A DNA stretch of 39,394 bases, from contig JAUXWH010000315.1 in NCBI GenBank assembly GCA_030681365.1, positions 1-39,394 on the forward strand, in the 5' to 3' direction. The notes beneath the pieces were generated by a model that ran no database searches, was not told the DNA's origin, and saw nothing but the letters and a program-made list of their open reading frames with translations. Numbering within the stretch: position 1 is the stretch's first letter; each line of letters starts with the position of its first letter. Below are positions 32,267 through 39,394 of this stretch, one piece after another. Both the position numbers and the translations under genes were made by a program. The stretch comes from Bradyrhizobium sp. (GTDB taxonomy: Bacteria; Pseudomonadota; Alphaproteobacteria; Rhizobiales; Xanthobacteraceae).

Positions 32267-33034
32267 TCAGCGTCGCGCCGGCTCCAGTAGTCTCTTCATC
32301 AATTCCGACGGCATCATGCCGAACATGTCGCGGAAGGCGGTACTGAAATGCGCCGAGCTGGCAAAGCCAGCGGCGTGGGCGGCTTCGGTCAGCGACTGGC
32401 CCTCGCGGAATGCTGTGACCGCTGCCCCCATGCGATTCCACAGCCGGTAACGCCGCAGTGGAACGCCGGTCTCGGCCGTGAACAGATGCAGAAAGCGCGA
32501 GGCCGAAAGCCCGGCGCATGCGCCCAGCTCCGCCATCGAGTGCGGTCGGTGCGGCTGGTCGCGCATGCGGCGCAGCACCGAGAGAATGCGTGCATCCGGA
32601 TTGGCGCGCGTGCCGGTCCCGAGCAATTCCGTCAATGCTTTGCGTCCATCGCCATCACTGAGGCGACCATCCGCAACGCCGGCCAAAACCTCGATCACGG
32701 CGACCTCCCCGATCAGGTCGAATGCGGCGCGCGGCGTGACATCCTGCATTCTGGCGTTGAGCGCCACCAGATCGCGGCTCAGCGGATCGACATAGAGAAA
32801 CGCCATCCGTCCGCCCGCGATGCGCAGGTGATGCAGCGTGTTTGGCGGGATCAGCACGCTGCGCGCGGAACGATAGATTCCATCGGGATCGGCGGGATCA
32901 GCGGCCACGTCCAACCCTCCGTCCAGCGCGACCGCCAGCACCGCGGTCGCGTTGCGGTGCGGCGTCAGGCCGAAAGCCGGACCGAGATAGAGCACGCGCG
33001 GTCCCCAGCCGATCAATTTTGCCCTCGTGACCAT
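32267..33034 (-). CDS. AraC-family transcriptional regulator
   Basis: A 255-residue regulator. The N-terminal cupin-like ligand domain (LTPHRNATAVLAVALDGGLDV, VLIPPNTLHHLRIAGGRMAFLYVDP) is followed by two helix-turn-helix units: HSMAELGACAGLSASRFLHLFTAETGVPLRRYRLWNRM and LTEAAHAAGFASSAHFSTAFRDMFGMMPSEL. The second matches the AraC signature. It diverges from the NTF2-like gene with 78 bp between start codons, the classic layout for a regulator and its target. The ATG has only a weak ribosome-binding site. Confidence 0.92.
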   Translation of the reverse strand: MVTRAKLIGWGPRVLYLGPAFGLTPHRNATAVLAVALDGGLDVAADPADPDGIYRSARSVLIPPNTLHHLRIAGGRMAFLYVDPLSRDLVALNARMQDVTPRAAFDLIGEVAVIEVLAGVADGRLSDGDGRKALTELLGTGTRANPDARILSVLRRMRDQPHRPHSMAELGACAGLSASRFLHLFTAETGVPLRRYRLWNRMGAAVTAFREGQSLTEAAHAAGFASSAHFSTAFRDMFGMMPSELMKRLLEPARR

Positions 33035-33112
33035 GCCGATAGCCAGTTTGTGAAAGCGCCGGGTGTTTTCCGCAGTCTATGCCGAATACCCCGATACAGA
33101 GGACAGCAATCG

Positions 33113-33538
33113 ATGGAAAGTTCAACTTCGGCAGCCAGCCGCCACCTTCCGGCCAGCGCCCCCGTCCGTGAGGCGGTCTCGCGCTATGCGACGGCATGGC
33201 AGGCCGGCGACCGCGCCGGCGTGGTGGCGAGCTACCATGACGATTTCACCCTGCACTATTTCGGCAGCAATCCACTGGCCGGGGTGCACCGGGGCAAGCA
33301 GGCGGCGCTGACCATTCTCGCCGAGGTCACCCGCCGCACCAATCGACAGCTGCTCGGCATTGTCGATGTCATGGCGGGACCCGAGCGCGGCGCGCTGCTG
33401 GTTCGCGAGCGCTTCAGCCGCGGCGGCAGGACCGCGGAGGTCGAACGCCTGCTGGTCTACAGCGTGCGCGACGGGCTGTTGTGGCAATGCTGGGTCTACG
33501 ACCAGGATCAGGCGCTGGTGGATTCGTTTCTCGCGTAG
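33113..33538 (+). CDS. SnoaL/NTF2-like protein
   Basis: A 141-residue cone-shaped alpha+beta protein: the N-terminal helix PVREAVSRYATAWQAGDRAGVVASYHDDFTLHYFG is the standard NTF2/SnoaL opening, followed by NPLAGVHRGKQAALTILAEV and beta strands ending LLVYSVRDGLLWQCWVYDQDQALVDSFLA. Members act as small isomerases, cyclases or binding proteins; no function can be fixed. GAGGA lies about 12 bases before ATG 33113. It is divergent from the AraC regulator and probably controlled by it. A long plus-strand frame extends upstream through the AraC antisense but is not coding. Confidence 0.85.
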   Translation: MESSTSAASRHLPASAPVREAVSRYATAWQAGDRAGVVASYHDDFTLHYFGSNPLAGVHRGKQAALTILAEVTRRTNRQLLGIVDVMAGPERGALLVRERFSRGGRTAEVERLLVYSVRDGLLWQCWVYDQDQALVDSFLA

Positions 33539-33554
33539 AGAATGATGGCCTTTT

Positions 33555-33688
33555 CTCCTTCTCCCCGCTTGCGGGGAGAAGATTAGGATGAGGGGGCCTC
33601 TCAGCGCATTCGGACTCGCGGAGGACCCCCCTCACCCGGATCGCATCTGCGATGCGATCCGACCTCCCCCCGCAAGCGGGGCGAGGTC
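33555..33688. repeat. Intergenic repeat, family D
   Basis: Begins CTCCTTCTCCCCGCTTGCGG and ends CCCCCGCAAGCGGGGCGAGG, with arms that are inverted repeats, plus a perfect internal hairpin GGATCGCATCTGCGATGCGATCC-type (33638-33660). It lies between the convergent NTF2-like gene and the DMT transporter and could act as a bidirectional terminator. Confidence 0.75.
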
Positions 33689-33733
33689 GATGAACGCGCG
33701 CACCGAGCCGACCTTGATCGTTACGCGTTGGCA

Positions 33734-34660
33734 TTAACGAGCGGCTTCCGCAACCGTCGCAGCCTTCCGTGCCGGGATCGTCATCGCGGCGACGCCGATC
33801 ACGACGCAGCCGAGGCCGATCCACGCCGTCGCCGTCAGGCTCTCGCCGAGAAACACCACGCCGACGGCGACGCCGATCGGCACCCGCAGATAGGCCTGCG
33901 CGGTGGTGCCGACCGAGCCCAATGTCTGGACCAGGCGGAAATAAATCACGAAGGCCAGCGCGGTGGAGAACACCGCCAGCACCAGCAACGCCAGCATTGA
34001 ACCGGCCGACGGCGCCAGCGTCCAGGGACGGTCCACCATCAGGCTGAGCGGAATCAGGATCGCCGCGCCTGCCAGCAGCGAGCCGGCGGCGGGCGCCATC
34101 GGGTCGAGGCCCTTGAAGCCGCGGCCGAAGATCGCGGCGCCCGCGTAGCAGATGGCGGCCAGCACGGCCACGATCTGCGCGACCAGCTGCTGGCCCAATC
34201 CGCCGAGCGCTTCCACGCCGACGATCAGACAGATGCCGGCCATCCCGGCGCAAACGCCGAACAATTTGCGCGGCGCCAGCGCCTCATGGCGGGTGACGGC
34301 CAGCGTCAAAAAGAAGGTGAAGATCGGGGACGTCGAGTTGAGAATGGTGGCGAGCCCGGCGTCGAGCGAGCGCACGCTCCAGGCCAGCATGGTCCATGGG
34401 ATCACGCTGTTGAGGCAGGCCTGCCAGAGGAAACGCCGCCAGGTCGCGGCATCCATCGGCAGCACGATCCCGCGCCAGCGCATGATGACGAGGAGCAGCA
34501 GGCCCGCGATCAGGGTGCGCGCGGCGATCAGGGTGACCGGCGGAATCGTCGCGACGCCGATCTTGATGAAGCTGTAGGACGCACCCCACAACGTCGCGAG
34601 CGTCAGCAACAGCGCCAGTTCGACGGCGATGTTGGGAGGGTGCGGATGGGGGTGTTGCAT
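33734..34660 (-). CDS. DMT/EamA-family membrane transporter
   Basis: A 308-residue protein with ten predicted helices in two EamA repeats. The start is ALLLTLATLWGASYSFIKIGV; the first repeat continues with RTLIAGLLLLVIMRWRG, FLWQACLNSVIPWTMLAWSVRSLDAGLATILNSTSPIFTFFL and the second ends AQAYLRVPIGVAVGVVFLGESLTATAWIGLGCVVIGVA. The LNSTSPIFTFFLT and FLGESLT motifs are characteristic. The substrate is unknown. GAAGGA precedes the ATG. It is unrelated in detail to the transporter at 15.6 kb. The next minus-strand gene (Nudix) lies upstream across a repeat. Confidence 0.92.
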   Translation of the reverse strand: MQHPHPHPPNIAVELALLLTLATLWGASYSFIKIGVATIPPVTLIAARTLIAGLLLLVIMRWRGIVLPMDAATWRRFLWQACLNSVIPWTMLAWSVRSLDAGLATILNSTSPIFTFFLTLAVTRHEALAPRKLFGVCAGMAGICLIVGVEALGGLGQQLVAQIVAVLAAICYAGAAIFGRGFKGLDPMAPAAGSLLAGAAILIPLSLMVDRPWTLAPSAGSMLALLVLAVFSTALAFVIYFRLVQTLGSVGTTAQAYLRVPIGVAVGVVFLGESLTATAWIGLGCVVIGVAAMTIPARKAATVAEAAR

Positions 34661-34764
34661 GTCGGTCCTTCTCGATTCCTGTCGAGATGGACACTACAAG
34701 GTTCGACGGCTGGAATACTTCGCTGCGTGACGAACTATGATAGACGTCTGCGCGCACCCCTCAG

Positions 34765-34852
34765 CGTCATTGCGAGCGAAGCGAAGCAATCCAGCTTTGC
34801 CGCACAAAGAACGAAGATGGATTGCTTCGTCGCTTCGCTCCTCGCAATGACG
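34765..34852. repeat. Palindromic intergenic repeat, family C
   Basis: CGTCATTGCGAGCGAAGCGAAGCAATCC at the left end (34765-) is mirrored by GGATTGCTTCGTCGCTTCGC to GCAATGACG at the right end (to 34852), a near-perfect inverted repeat able to form a hairpin of about 30 bp. The related copy at 35706-35790 is similar in layout. Confidence 0.88.
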
Positions 34853-34873
34853 AGTAGAGAGCGCCCCCTGCGA

Positions 34874-35683
34874 TCACCCGACCGAACCGACCTCGAACAC
34901 GGCGCCGTCATACCCCGCTTCCAGCGGAATCCGCAGCTGACGGCCGCCGTTCAGCATCGTCATGACAGGCATCACGGTCACCACCGCCTTGCCCCTGGCG
35001 TCCTCGATCGCGGCCTGCACGTTGGGCTGTTTGCCGAGCCGGACCAGGTTGCGGGTGGTCGGAAAGGGCAGTTTGAAGCGGCCGCTGTCGCCGCCTTCCA
35101 GCGCCTCGCGCGGCGACACCCAGATCGAATCGGTGGACTCCTTCCCGTCATGGGCACCGGCCTGCTCGGGCGGCGCCGCGGCGAGGAAGAACCAGGTGTC
35201 GAACCGCTTCGGCATGCCTTCCGGCGTGATCCAGTGCGCATAAGGCACGAGTTCGTCGAGCGCCAGCACCATGCCGTTGTCGGTGAGCACCTTCAGGAAG
35301 CTGACCTTGCTGTCGCACAGATCGGCACGATGCGCGGCTTCGATCTCGCGTGCCCTGGCGGCATCGACCAGCGCCTTCGACCCCCTGGGGCGCGCCAGCA
35401 GGATGCCGCTTTCCTCAAAGGTCTCGCGGATCGCAGCGATCCGGAAGCTCAAAGCGGCGGCATCGAGCCCCTCTCCGCCCGAGTAAAGCGCGGGATCGGC
35501 GATGATCTCCTGATCGCCCTTGTCGACACTGCCGCCGGGAAACACCAGCGCGCCGGAGTTAAAGTCGATCTCGTAATGGCGCACCATCATGAAGACTTCC
35601 ATTTCGCCGAATGTCGCGAGGCTATCGCGCAACAGCAGGATAGTGGATGCGGCGCGCGGCGGTTTGGCTGATACGGTGGACAT
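34874..35683 (-). CDS. Nudix hydrolase with long insertion (NUDT7/NUDT19-like)
   Basis: A 269-residue protein. The Nudix box is split by an insertion: GALVFPGGSVD lies about 44-54, then roughly 30 residues (DKGDQEIIADPALYSGGEGLD) before FRIAAIRETFEESGILL, which carries the REx-EE-G catalytic part. A long insertion in the box is typical of the branch that contains the peroxisomal CoA diphosphatases NUDT7 and NUDT19 and their bacterial relatives. WITPEGMPKRFDTWFFLAAAPP follows. The substrate may be CoA or an acyl-CoA, which fits the acyl-CoA genes further along the strand, but that is inference. GGAG lies 7 bases before ATG 35683. Confidence 0.85.
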   Translation of the reverse strand: MSTVSAKPPRAASTILLLRDSLATFGEMEVFMMVRHYEIDFNSGALVFPGGSVDKGDQEIIADPALYSGGEGLDAAALSFRIAAIRETFEESGILLARPRGSKALVDAARAREIEAAHRADLCDSKVSFLKVLTDNGMVLALDELVPYAHWITPEGMPKRFDTWFFLAAAPPEQAGAHDGKESTDSIWVSPREALEGGDSGRFKLPFPTTRNLVRLGKQPNVQAAIEDARGKAVVTVMPVMTMLNGGRQLRIPLEAGYDGAVFEVGSVG

Positions 35684-35705
35684 CGGGTGCTCCGTGGAAT
35701 TTCGT

Positions 35706-35790
35706 CGTCATTGCGAGGAGCGAAGCGACGAAGCAACCTACTCTTTCTTGACGCCGCCAAATGGATTGCTTCGCTTCGCTCGCAATGACG
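35706..35790. repeat. Palindromic intergenic repeat, family C (second copy)
   Basis: CGTCATTGCGAGGAGCGAAG at the left and TTCGCTTCGCTCGCAATGACG-type sequence at the right (35770-35790) form an inverted repeat. The centre (35735-35765) is unrelated to that of the copy at 34765, suggesting the arms are the conserved part. Confidence 0.85.
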
Positions 35791-35807
35791 TTGAGGGATC
35801 GGGGCAG

Positions 35808-36764
35808 CTACTCCGCCGCGCTGGCTTGCGGCTGCAGGTTGGCGCGCTTGTCGATCCGGGCGACGCGGGACAGGAGGTAGTCGACCTCGGCCTTCGCGGT
35901 CGCGGTGATGGTGGCGCCGGGCTTGCGCTGCGCCGATGACGCGATAATGCCGCGCTTCTGCAGCACGTATTTACGCACCGCGAGACCCGCACCCGGCTGC
36001 TGCTCGTAGCGGATCAGCGGCAGATGGGCGTCGAACAGATCATGCGCGGCGTCGCGCTTGCCGGCCTTCGACAGATTGACCACGTCGATCAGCAGTTCCG
36101 GGAAGGCGTAGCCGGTCATGGCGCCGTCGGCGCCGCGCTCCATCTCGAAATCGAGAAACAGCCCGCCATTGCCGACCAGGATCGACAACGGCCGCAGCGA
36201 GCCATCCTTCTGGAACGCGCGCAGCGTCGAAATCTTCTCCAGCCCCGGCCAGTCCTCGTGCTTGAGCATCACGCAGGACGGCGAATCCATCACGATCTTG
36301 CGGATCACGGCGGGCGTGAGCACCACCGTCAGGGTCAGCGGATAATCCTGCAGCACCCATGGGATATCGTCGCCGATCGCTTCCTGGGCCTGCTTGAAAT
36401 AGCCCGTGATCTGGTCGTCGGTGCGCAGATGCGGCGGCGGCGCGATCATGACGCCGGCGGCACCGGCATCCATCGATTTCAGCGCCAGCGAGCGCATGGT
36501 AGCAAAGCCCGGCGCGGACACGCCGACGATGATCTGCATGGTTTTCGCGCGCTTGACGAAACGCACCGCGACCTGCTCGGCCTCGGCGGCATCGAGTTTC
36601 GGCGCCTCCCCCAGAATGCCCAGCACCGTGACGCCGTCGCAGCCGACCTCGGCGTAGAAGTCGGTCAGGGCGTCGATCGATTTGTCGTCGATGCGGCCGT
36701 CATCGTGAAACGGCGTCGGCGCAATCGCGAAGGTGCCGGCGGCCTTGGGAGTGAGTTTGGTCAT
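35808..36764 (-). CDS. DapA-family (dihydrodipicolinate synthase/NAL fold) lyase
   Basis: A 318-residue TIM-barrel of the DHDPS/N-acetylneuraminate lyase family. The Schiff-base lysine is K168 (VMLKHEDWPG) and the tyrosine of the triad Y141 (LQDYPLT). The usual GTTGE loop reads GILGE (49-53), where the threonines of true DHDPS are replaced; with the tail KPGATITATAKAEVDYLL this argues for a divergent aldolase or dehydratase, not lysine biosynthesis. It probably acts on a 2-oxo acid or aldehyde substrate that cannot be named. GAGGGAACG precedes ATG 36764. It is flanked by repeats C and A, and the reading strand continues through the SDR gene. Confidence 0.88.
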   Translation of the reverse strand: MTKLTPKAAGTFAIAPTPFHDDGRIDDKSIDALTDFYAEVGCDGVTVLGILGEAPKLDAAEAEQVAVRFVKRAKTMQIIVGVSAPGFATMRSLALKSMDAGAAGVMIAPPPHLRTDDQITGYFKQAQEAIGDDIPWVLQDYPLTLTVVLTPAVIRKIVMDSPSCVMLKHEDWPGLEKISTLRAFQKDGSLRPLSILVGNGGLFLDFEMERGADGAMTGYAFPELLIDVVNLSKAGKRDAAHDLFDAHLPLIRYEQQPGAGLAVRKYVLQKRGIIASSAQRKPGATITATAKAEVDYLLSRVARIDKRANLQPQASAAE

Positions 36765-36784
36765 GGGTGGATCGTTCCCTCTTT

Positions 36785-36864
36785 CGTCATTCCGGGATGG
36801 TCCGGAGGACCAGACCCGGAATCTCGAGGTTCCGGGTTCACGCTGCGCGCGCCCCGGAACGACA
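36785..36864. repeat. Palindromic intergenic repeat, family A (second copy)
   Basis: CGTCATTCCGGGATGGTCCGG at the left (36785-) and CCCCGGAACGACAG at the right (to 36864), with an internal GGAATCTCGAGGTTCC palindrome, the same plan as 2239-2322 but with some substitutions. It ends a few bases before the SDR stop codon. Confidence 0.8.
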
Positions 36865-36870
36865 GTTAAG

Positions 36871-37749
36871 CTAAAACCTTCTTGCGCCCATCTTGATCTC
36901 TTCTTCGCTGAAGAAGATATCCTTGGCGTGCTCGGCGATATCCTGCGCCTTCCAGCCCTCGTGCGGCGGCTTCCAGCCTTCCTTTTCCATCATCCGCATT
37001 TCCCGTACCCCGCGCGGGCCGGAGACGCCGAGCGTCTTGCCGGTCTGGTCGCCCGAGAGGTCGCTGACCATGTATAGCACGGCCGGCGCGATCCCGTCAG
37101 GCCCAAGCGCCGCCTTGGGGTTTTCGATGTAGCGCGGCAGGTCGGCGGTCATCCGGGTCAACGCGCCGGGGGCCAGGGTCCAGACCCGGATGTTGTATTT
37201 GCGGCCCTCGATCGCCAGCACGTTGGACAGTCCCCAGATACCGCCCTTGGCCGAACCGTAATTGCTCTGGCCGAAATTGCCGATCAGCCCCGAGGTCGAG
37301 GAGGTGTTGACGATGACGCCGCCGCCGTTCTCGCGCATCCAGCGAAACACCGGCTGGGTGACGCAGAAGGTGCCCTTCAGATGCACTTTGAGAACTTTGT
37401 CCCAGGCCGCTTCCGTCGCTTTTGCAAAGGTCTGGTCGAGCAGGATGCCGGCATTGTTGACCAGGATATCGGCGCGGCCGAAATGCTTGATAGCGTCGTC
37501 GAATACCGATTGGCCCCCGGCCATGGTCGAGATATCGGCACCGTTGGCGACCGCGCGGCCGCCCTCCGCCTTGATCGCATTGACCACCTGCTGCGCCATC
37601 GAGAGGTCGGCGCCCGAGCCGTCGCGCGGCCCGCCGAGATCGTTGACCACCACCGCGGCACCCTCGCGCGCGAACAGTTTTGCGTAGGCCTCACCGAGCC
37701 CGCCACCGGCGCCGGTGATGATGGCGACCTTGCCGTCGAGTAATCCCAT
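36871..37749 (-). CDS. SDR-family 3-hydroxyacyl-CoA dehydrogenase, MFE-2 type
   Basis: A 292-residue short-chain dehydrogenase. The NAD(P)-binding TGAGGGLG (12-19) is followed by VVVNDLGGPRDGSGADLS, an insertion typical of the (3R)-hydroxyacyl-CoA dehydrogenase units of peroxisomal MFE-2. NNAGILLDQTFAK, the active-site Ser in NTSSTSG (about S151), Y164 and K168 (NYGSAKGG) are all present. The C-terminal part ends with MMEKEGWKPPHEGWKAQDIAE, also MFE-2-like. It probably oxidises a 3-hydroxyacyl-CoA in fatty acid or sterol side-chain degradation. GGGGAG lies upstream of ATG 37749. Repeat A separates it from the hydratase gene. Confidence 0.9.
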   Translation of the reverse strand: MGLLDGKVAIITGAGGGLGEAYAKLFAREGAAVVVNDLGGPRDGSGADLSMAQQVVNAIKAEGGRAVANGADISTMAGGQSVFDDAIKHFGRADILVNNAGILLDQTFAKATEAAWDKVLKVHLKGTFCVTQPVFRWMRENGGGVIVNTSSTSGLIGNFGQSNYGSAKGGIWGLSNVLAIEGRKYNIRVWTLAPGALTRMTADLPRYIENPKAALGPDGIAPAVLYMVSDLSGDQTGKTLGVSGPRGVREMRMMEKEGWKPPHEGWKAQDIAEHAKDIFFSEEEIKMGARRF

Positions 37750-37771
37750 GTGTTTGCTCCCCGTTGGCTGC

Positions 37772-37813
37772 CGTCATTCCGGGGCGATGCGCAGCATCGA
37801 ACCCGGAATGACG
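37772..37813. repeat. Palindromic intergenic repeat, family A (short copy)
   Basis: CGTCATTCCGGGGCGATGCG at the left and CATCGAACCCGGAATGACG at the right, 42 bp in all. It is the left half of the 2239-2322 unit closed by a shared right end, so the central palindrome is missing. It ends 6 bp before the hydratase stop codon. Confidence 0.85.
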
Positions 37814-37818
37814 ATGAA

Positions 37819-38679
37819 TTACCCCAGCACCGTCCGGCCGCTCTTGATCACGGTGACGTTGCGCGACTTCACTTTTGCTTCGAACGAAATCACGTTGCCG
37901 TCCTTCCACATTTCCATGGTCACGGTCTCGCCGGGATAGACCGGCGAGGAGAACCGCACCGCGTGCTGCCGGAAGGCGCCGGCGTCGTAATCGGCATAGG
38001 TCTGCAGTACGCCGCGGCAGGTGATGCCGTAGGTGCACATGCCGTGCAGGATCGGCGCCGGGAAGCCGGCGCGTTTTGCGAATTCGGGATCAGAGTGCAG
38101 CGGATTGCGGTCGCCGCACAGGCGGTACACCAGCGCCTGGTCCGGACGCGTCGTGATATCAACCGTCTTGTCGGGGCTGCGGGTCGGCATCGTGTGCGGC
38201 TCGGGCTGTCCCCCGGAAGGCCCGCCAAAGCCGCCGTCGCCGCGCGCGAAGCGCGACGCCACCAGGGTCGCCAGCGGCCCGCCCTTGTCGTCGCGCAGCA
38301 CGGTCTTGTGCCGGATCACCGCGCCCTTGTCCTTGCCCTTGTCGAACACGTCGAGCACGCTGGAATCGGCGGTGATGTTGGCTGCTGTCGCCAGCGGCTT
38401 GTGAAAGGTGATGTCGCGCTCGCCGTCCACCACCATGACACGGTTGAGATTCATCTCGCCCGGCCCGGCGCCCCAGGCCGCGACCGAGGCGAAGGTCGGC
38501 ACCACCTTCAGCGGACGCGGCGTGGCGGTGGCCTCGTTGACGAAGGCCAGGTCCTTCTCGTCCATGGGATCGGCGCCCATGCCGATGCCGTAGGCGTACA
38601 GCATCACCTCGCGGTCGGTGTAGGAATACTTCTGGCCGAGATTCTTCAGCGCCATCAGCTCGTCGTAGTTGATCGGCAT
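37819..38679 (-). CDS. MaoC-family hydratase-2 (two hot-dog domains), MFE-2-like
   Basis: A 286-residue protein with an N-terminal hot-dog half (MPINYDELMALKNLGQKYSY, YAYGIGMGADP, EFVNEA-like LAFVNEATAT, FHKPL) and a C-terminal half with the (R)-hydratase-2 motif: YRLCGDRNPLHSDPEFAKRAGFPAPILHGMCTYG, with D190, N192 and H195. This is the double hot-dog of the hydratase-2 unit of peroxisomal MFE-2, which hydrates 2-enoyl-CoA to (3R)-hydroxyacyl-CoA, the substrate expected for the neighbouring SDR. GGGGAG lies about 10 bases upstream of ATG 38679. It is shorter than the open frame, which runs to 38727. Confidence 0.92.
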   Translation of the reverse strand: MPINYDELMALKNLGQKYSYTDREVMLYAYGIGMGADPMDEKDLAFVNEATATPRPLKVVPTFASVAAWGAGPGEMNLNRVMVVDGERDITFHKPLATAANITADSSVLDVFDKGKDKGAVIRHKTVLRDDKGGPLATLVASRFARGDGGFGGPSGGQPEPHTMPTRSPDKTVDITTRPDQALVYRLCGDRNPLHSDPEFAKRAGFPAPILHGMCTYGITCRGVLQTYADYDAGAFRQHAVRFSSPVYPGETVTMEMWKDGNVISFEAKVKSRNVTVIKSGRTVLG

Positions 38680-38735
38680 GTTTTGCGTGCTCCCCGAATA
38701 TTTCTTGTGTCGTTGTCGTCTCAACACATTCAGTT

Positions 38736-38833
38736 GTCACCCCCGCGAAGGCGGGGGCCCAGTATTTCAGAGACGCCAGCGATAGAACCGAGATGCCGCG
38801 GCGTACTGGGTCCCCGCCTTCGCGGGGATGACG
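38736..38833. repeat. Palindromic intergenic repeat, family B (cleaner copy)
   Basis: GTCACCCCCGCGAAGGCGGG at the left and CGCCTTCGCGGGGATGACG at the right are inverted repeats; the centre (AGTATTTCAGAGAC, CCGCGGCGTACTGG) aligns with the copy at 10174-10275. Confidence 0.88.
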
Positions 38834-38882
38834 ACCTTTTGCTTGGTGCGCATCGTGCGCAACTTCTCCCTTAAGGGAAGAA

Positions 38883-39272
38883 CTACACCGGCGTAAAGAA
38901 CGGCAGCGGCGCGCCATCGGTCGGCTTGAAGACGACCTTCACCTTCTGCCCGATCCTGAGTTTTTCCAGCTCGCAATCGACGAAGTTGGTTTGCACCGAC
39001 GGGCCTTCCTTCAACGTGACGTAACCGATCGCATAGGGGCCGGTCGGGGATTTGCGCATTAGGCTGAAGGTGTAGATCTCGCCCTCGCCCGAGCTCTCTT
39101 CCCACACCGTCTGGTCAGAGAAGCAGAACGGGCAGATCGAACGTGGAAAGTAATGCGGCTCGCCGCAGGCGGTGCAGCGCTTGATCATGAACTTGCCCGC
39201 CTTGGCGGCTTCCCAGAACGGCGCGGTTTCGGGATTGCCCTGCGGCGCCGGATATTTCTTTGCTTCAGCCAT
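38883..39272 (-). CDS. Zn-ribbon/OB-fold (DUF35) acyl-CoA-associated protein
   Basis: A 129-residue protein: an N-terminal helix, a rubredoxin-like Zn ribbon with C33-x2-C36 and C47-x2-C50 (RCTACGEPHYFPRSICPFC), then an OB-fold (GEIYTFSLMRKSPTGPYAIGYVTLKEGPSV). DUF35 proteins bind acyl-CoA and form complexes with SCP-x-type thiolases and MaoC-like hydratases, matching both neighbours. The ATG overlaps the stop codon of the thiolase gene (TAATG), so the two are coupled; TGGAGC serves as its ribosome-binding site. Confidence 0.92.
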   Translation of the reverse strand: MAEAKKYPAPQGNPETAPFWEAAKAGKFMIKRCTACGEPHYFPRSICPFCFSDQTVWEESSGEGEIYTFSLMRKSPTGPYAIGYVTLKEGPSVQTNFVDCELEKLRIGQKVKVVFKPTDGAPLPFFTPV

Positions 39273-39394
39273 TATGCACGCTCCAGGATGCAGGTTGAGG
39301 CGGCGTGACGTACGCCGAGCAGGCCGCCGGTGCCGTGGGCGATGGCGAGATCGCAGTTTGGCACCTGCACCTTCGGATGCGCTTCGCCGCGCAG
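39272..39394 (-). CDS. SCP-x-type thiolase, C-terminal end (runs off window)
   Basis: Forty codons before the TAA at 39274-39272: RGEAHPKVQVPNCDLAIAHG, then TGGLLGVRHAASTCILERA. The NCDLAIAHGTGG block with the HG-x-GG turn is the C-terminal end of thiolases of the SCP-x/acetyl-CoA acetyltransferase type, which cleave 3-oxoacyl-CoA. The catalytic cysteines would be upstream, outside the window. The stop codon overlaps the start codon of the Zn-ribbon gene. Confidence 0.85.
   Translation of the reverse strand: MRGEAHPKVQVPNCDLAIAHGTGGLLGVRHAASTCILERA

Overview
This window looks like chromosomal DNA from a Bradyrhizobium-type alphaproteobacterium (Nitrobacteraceae: Bradyrhizobium, Rhodopseudomonas and relatives). 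The reasons are uniformly high G+C, genes typical of that group (a FliN of rhizobial type, a GrlR-like protein, a periplasmic caspase-like protein, DUF2934, c-type-heme cyclase architecture), and several families of palindromic intergenic repeats (CGTCATTCCGGG, CGTCATTGCGAGC, GTCACCCCCGCGAAG) that I associate with these genomes. The genus assignment is inference from gene content, not from a search. No phage, transposase, plasmid origin or CRISPR array is visible.

Layout. 1-5.4 kb: the start of fliN diverges from lipB. Then a minus-strand block carries acylphosphatase, a PEP-mutase/isocitrate-lyase family enzyme, a biotin-dependent acyl-CoA carboxylase alpha chain (pccA-like), a small conserved protein behind a candidate SOS (LexA) promoter, and a HAD phosphatase. 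5.6-11.3 kb: a secreted nuclease-like protein, a stretch of small basic and proline-rich ORFs, a membrane GGDEF-EAL protein and an unknown protein. 11.3-15.6 kb (plus strand): 1-Cys peroxiredoxin with a clear terminator, an adenylate cyclase with a periplasmic CxxCH heme domain, a DNA photolyase and a Lys/Ala-rich histone-H1-like protein with a terminator. 15.6-21.1 kb: DMT transporter, glutathione-dependent formaldehyde dehydrogenase, diguanylate cyclase, PhzF-family enzyme, secreted ClpP-like protein and a small hypothetical. 21.1-25.8 kb: a short DUF2934 gene, tRNA-Arg(TCG), two tandem alpha/beta hydrolases with an Asp nucleophile, HflX and a membrane-anchored hypothetical. 26.2-31.5 kb: VOC protein, GrlR-like protein, a caspase-like protein preceded by a perfect CRP palindrome, and a hybrid PAS histidine kinase. 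31.5-32.27 kb is a gene-free, repeat-rich gap with a pair of operator-like palindromes. 32.3-39.4 kb: an AraC regulator/NTF2 divergent pair, then a long minus-strand series (DMT transporter, Nudix, DapA-family, SDR, MaoC hydratase, Zn-ribbon OB protein, thiolase) with palindromic repeats in almost every gap.

How parts may work together. The last genes (SDR of the MFE-2 type, hydratase-2, DUF35 Zn-ribbon protein, SCP-x-type thiolase) read as a dissected version of the eukaryotic peroxisomal MFE-2/SCP-x beta-oxidation machinery. Signalling is dense: c-di-GMP (two proteins), cAMP (heme cyclase) and a histidine kinase, with a perfect CRP-type site in front of the caspase-like gene. DNA-damage functions are scattered through it: photolyase, an H1-like protein and a small gene under an apparent LexA-controlled promoter. 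The last is the observation I consider most worth testing.
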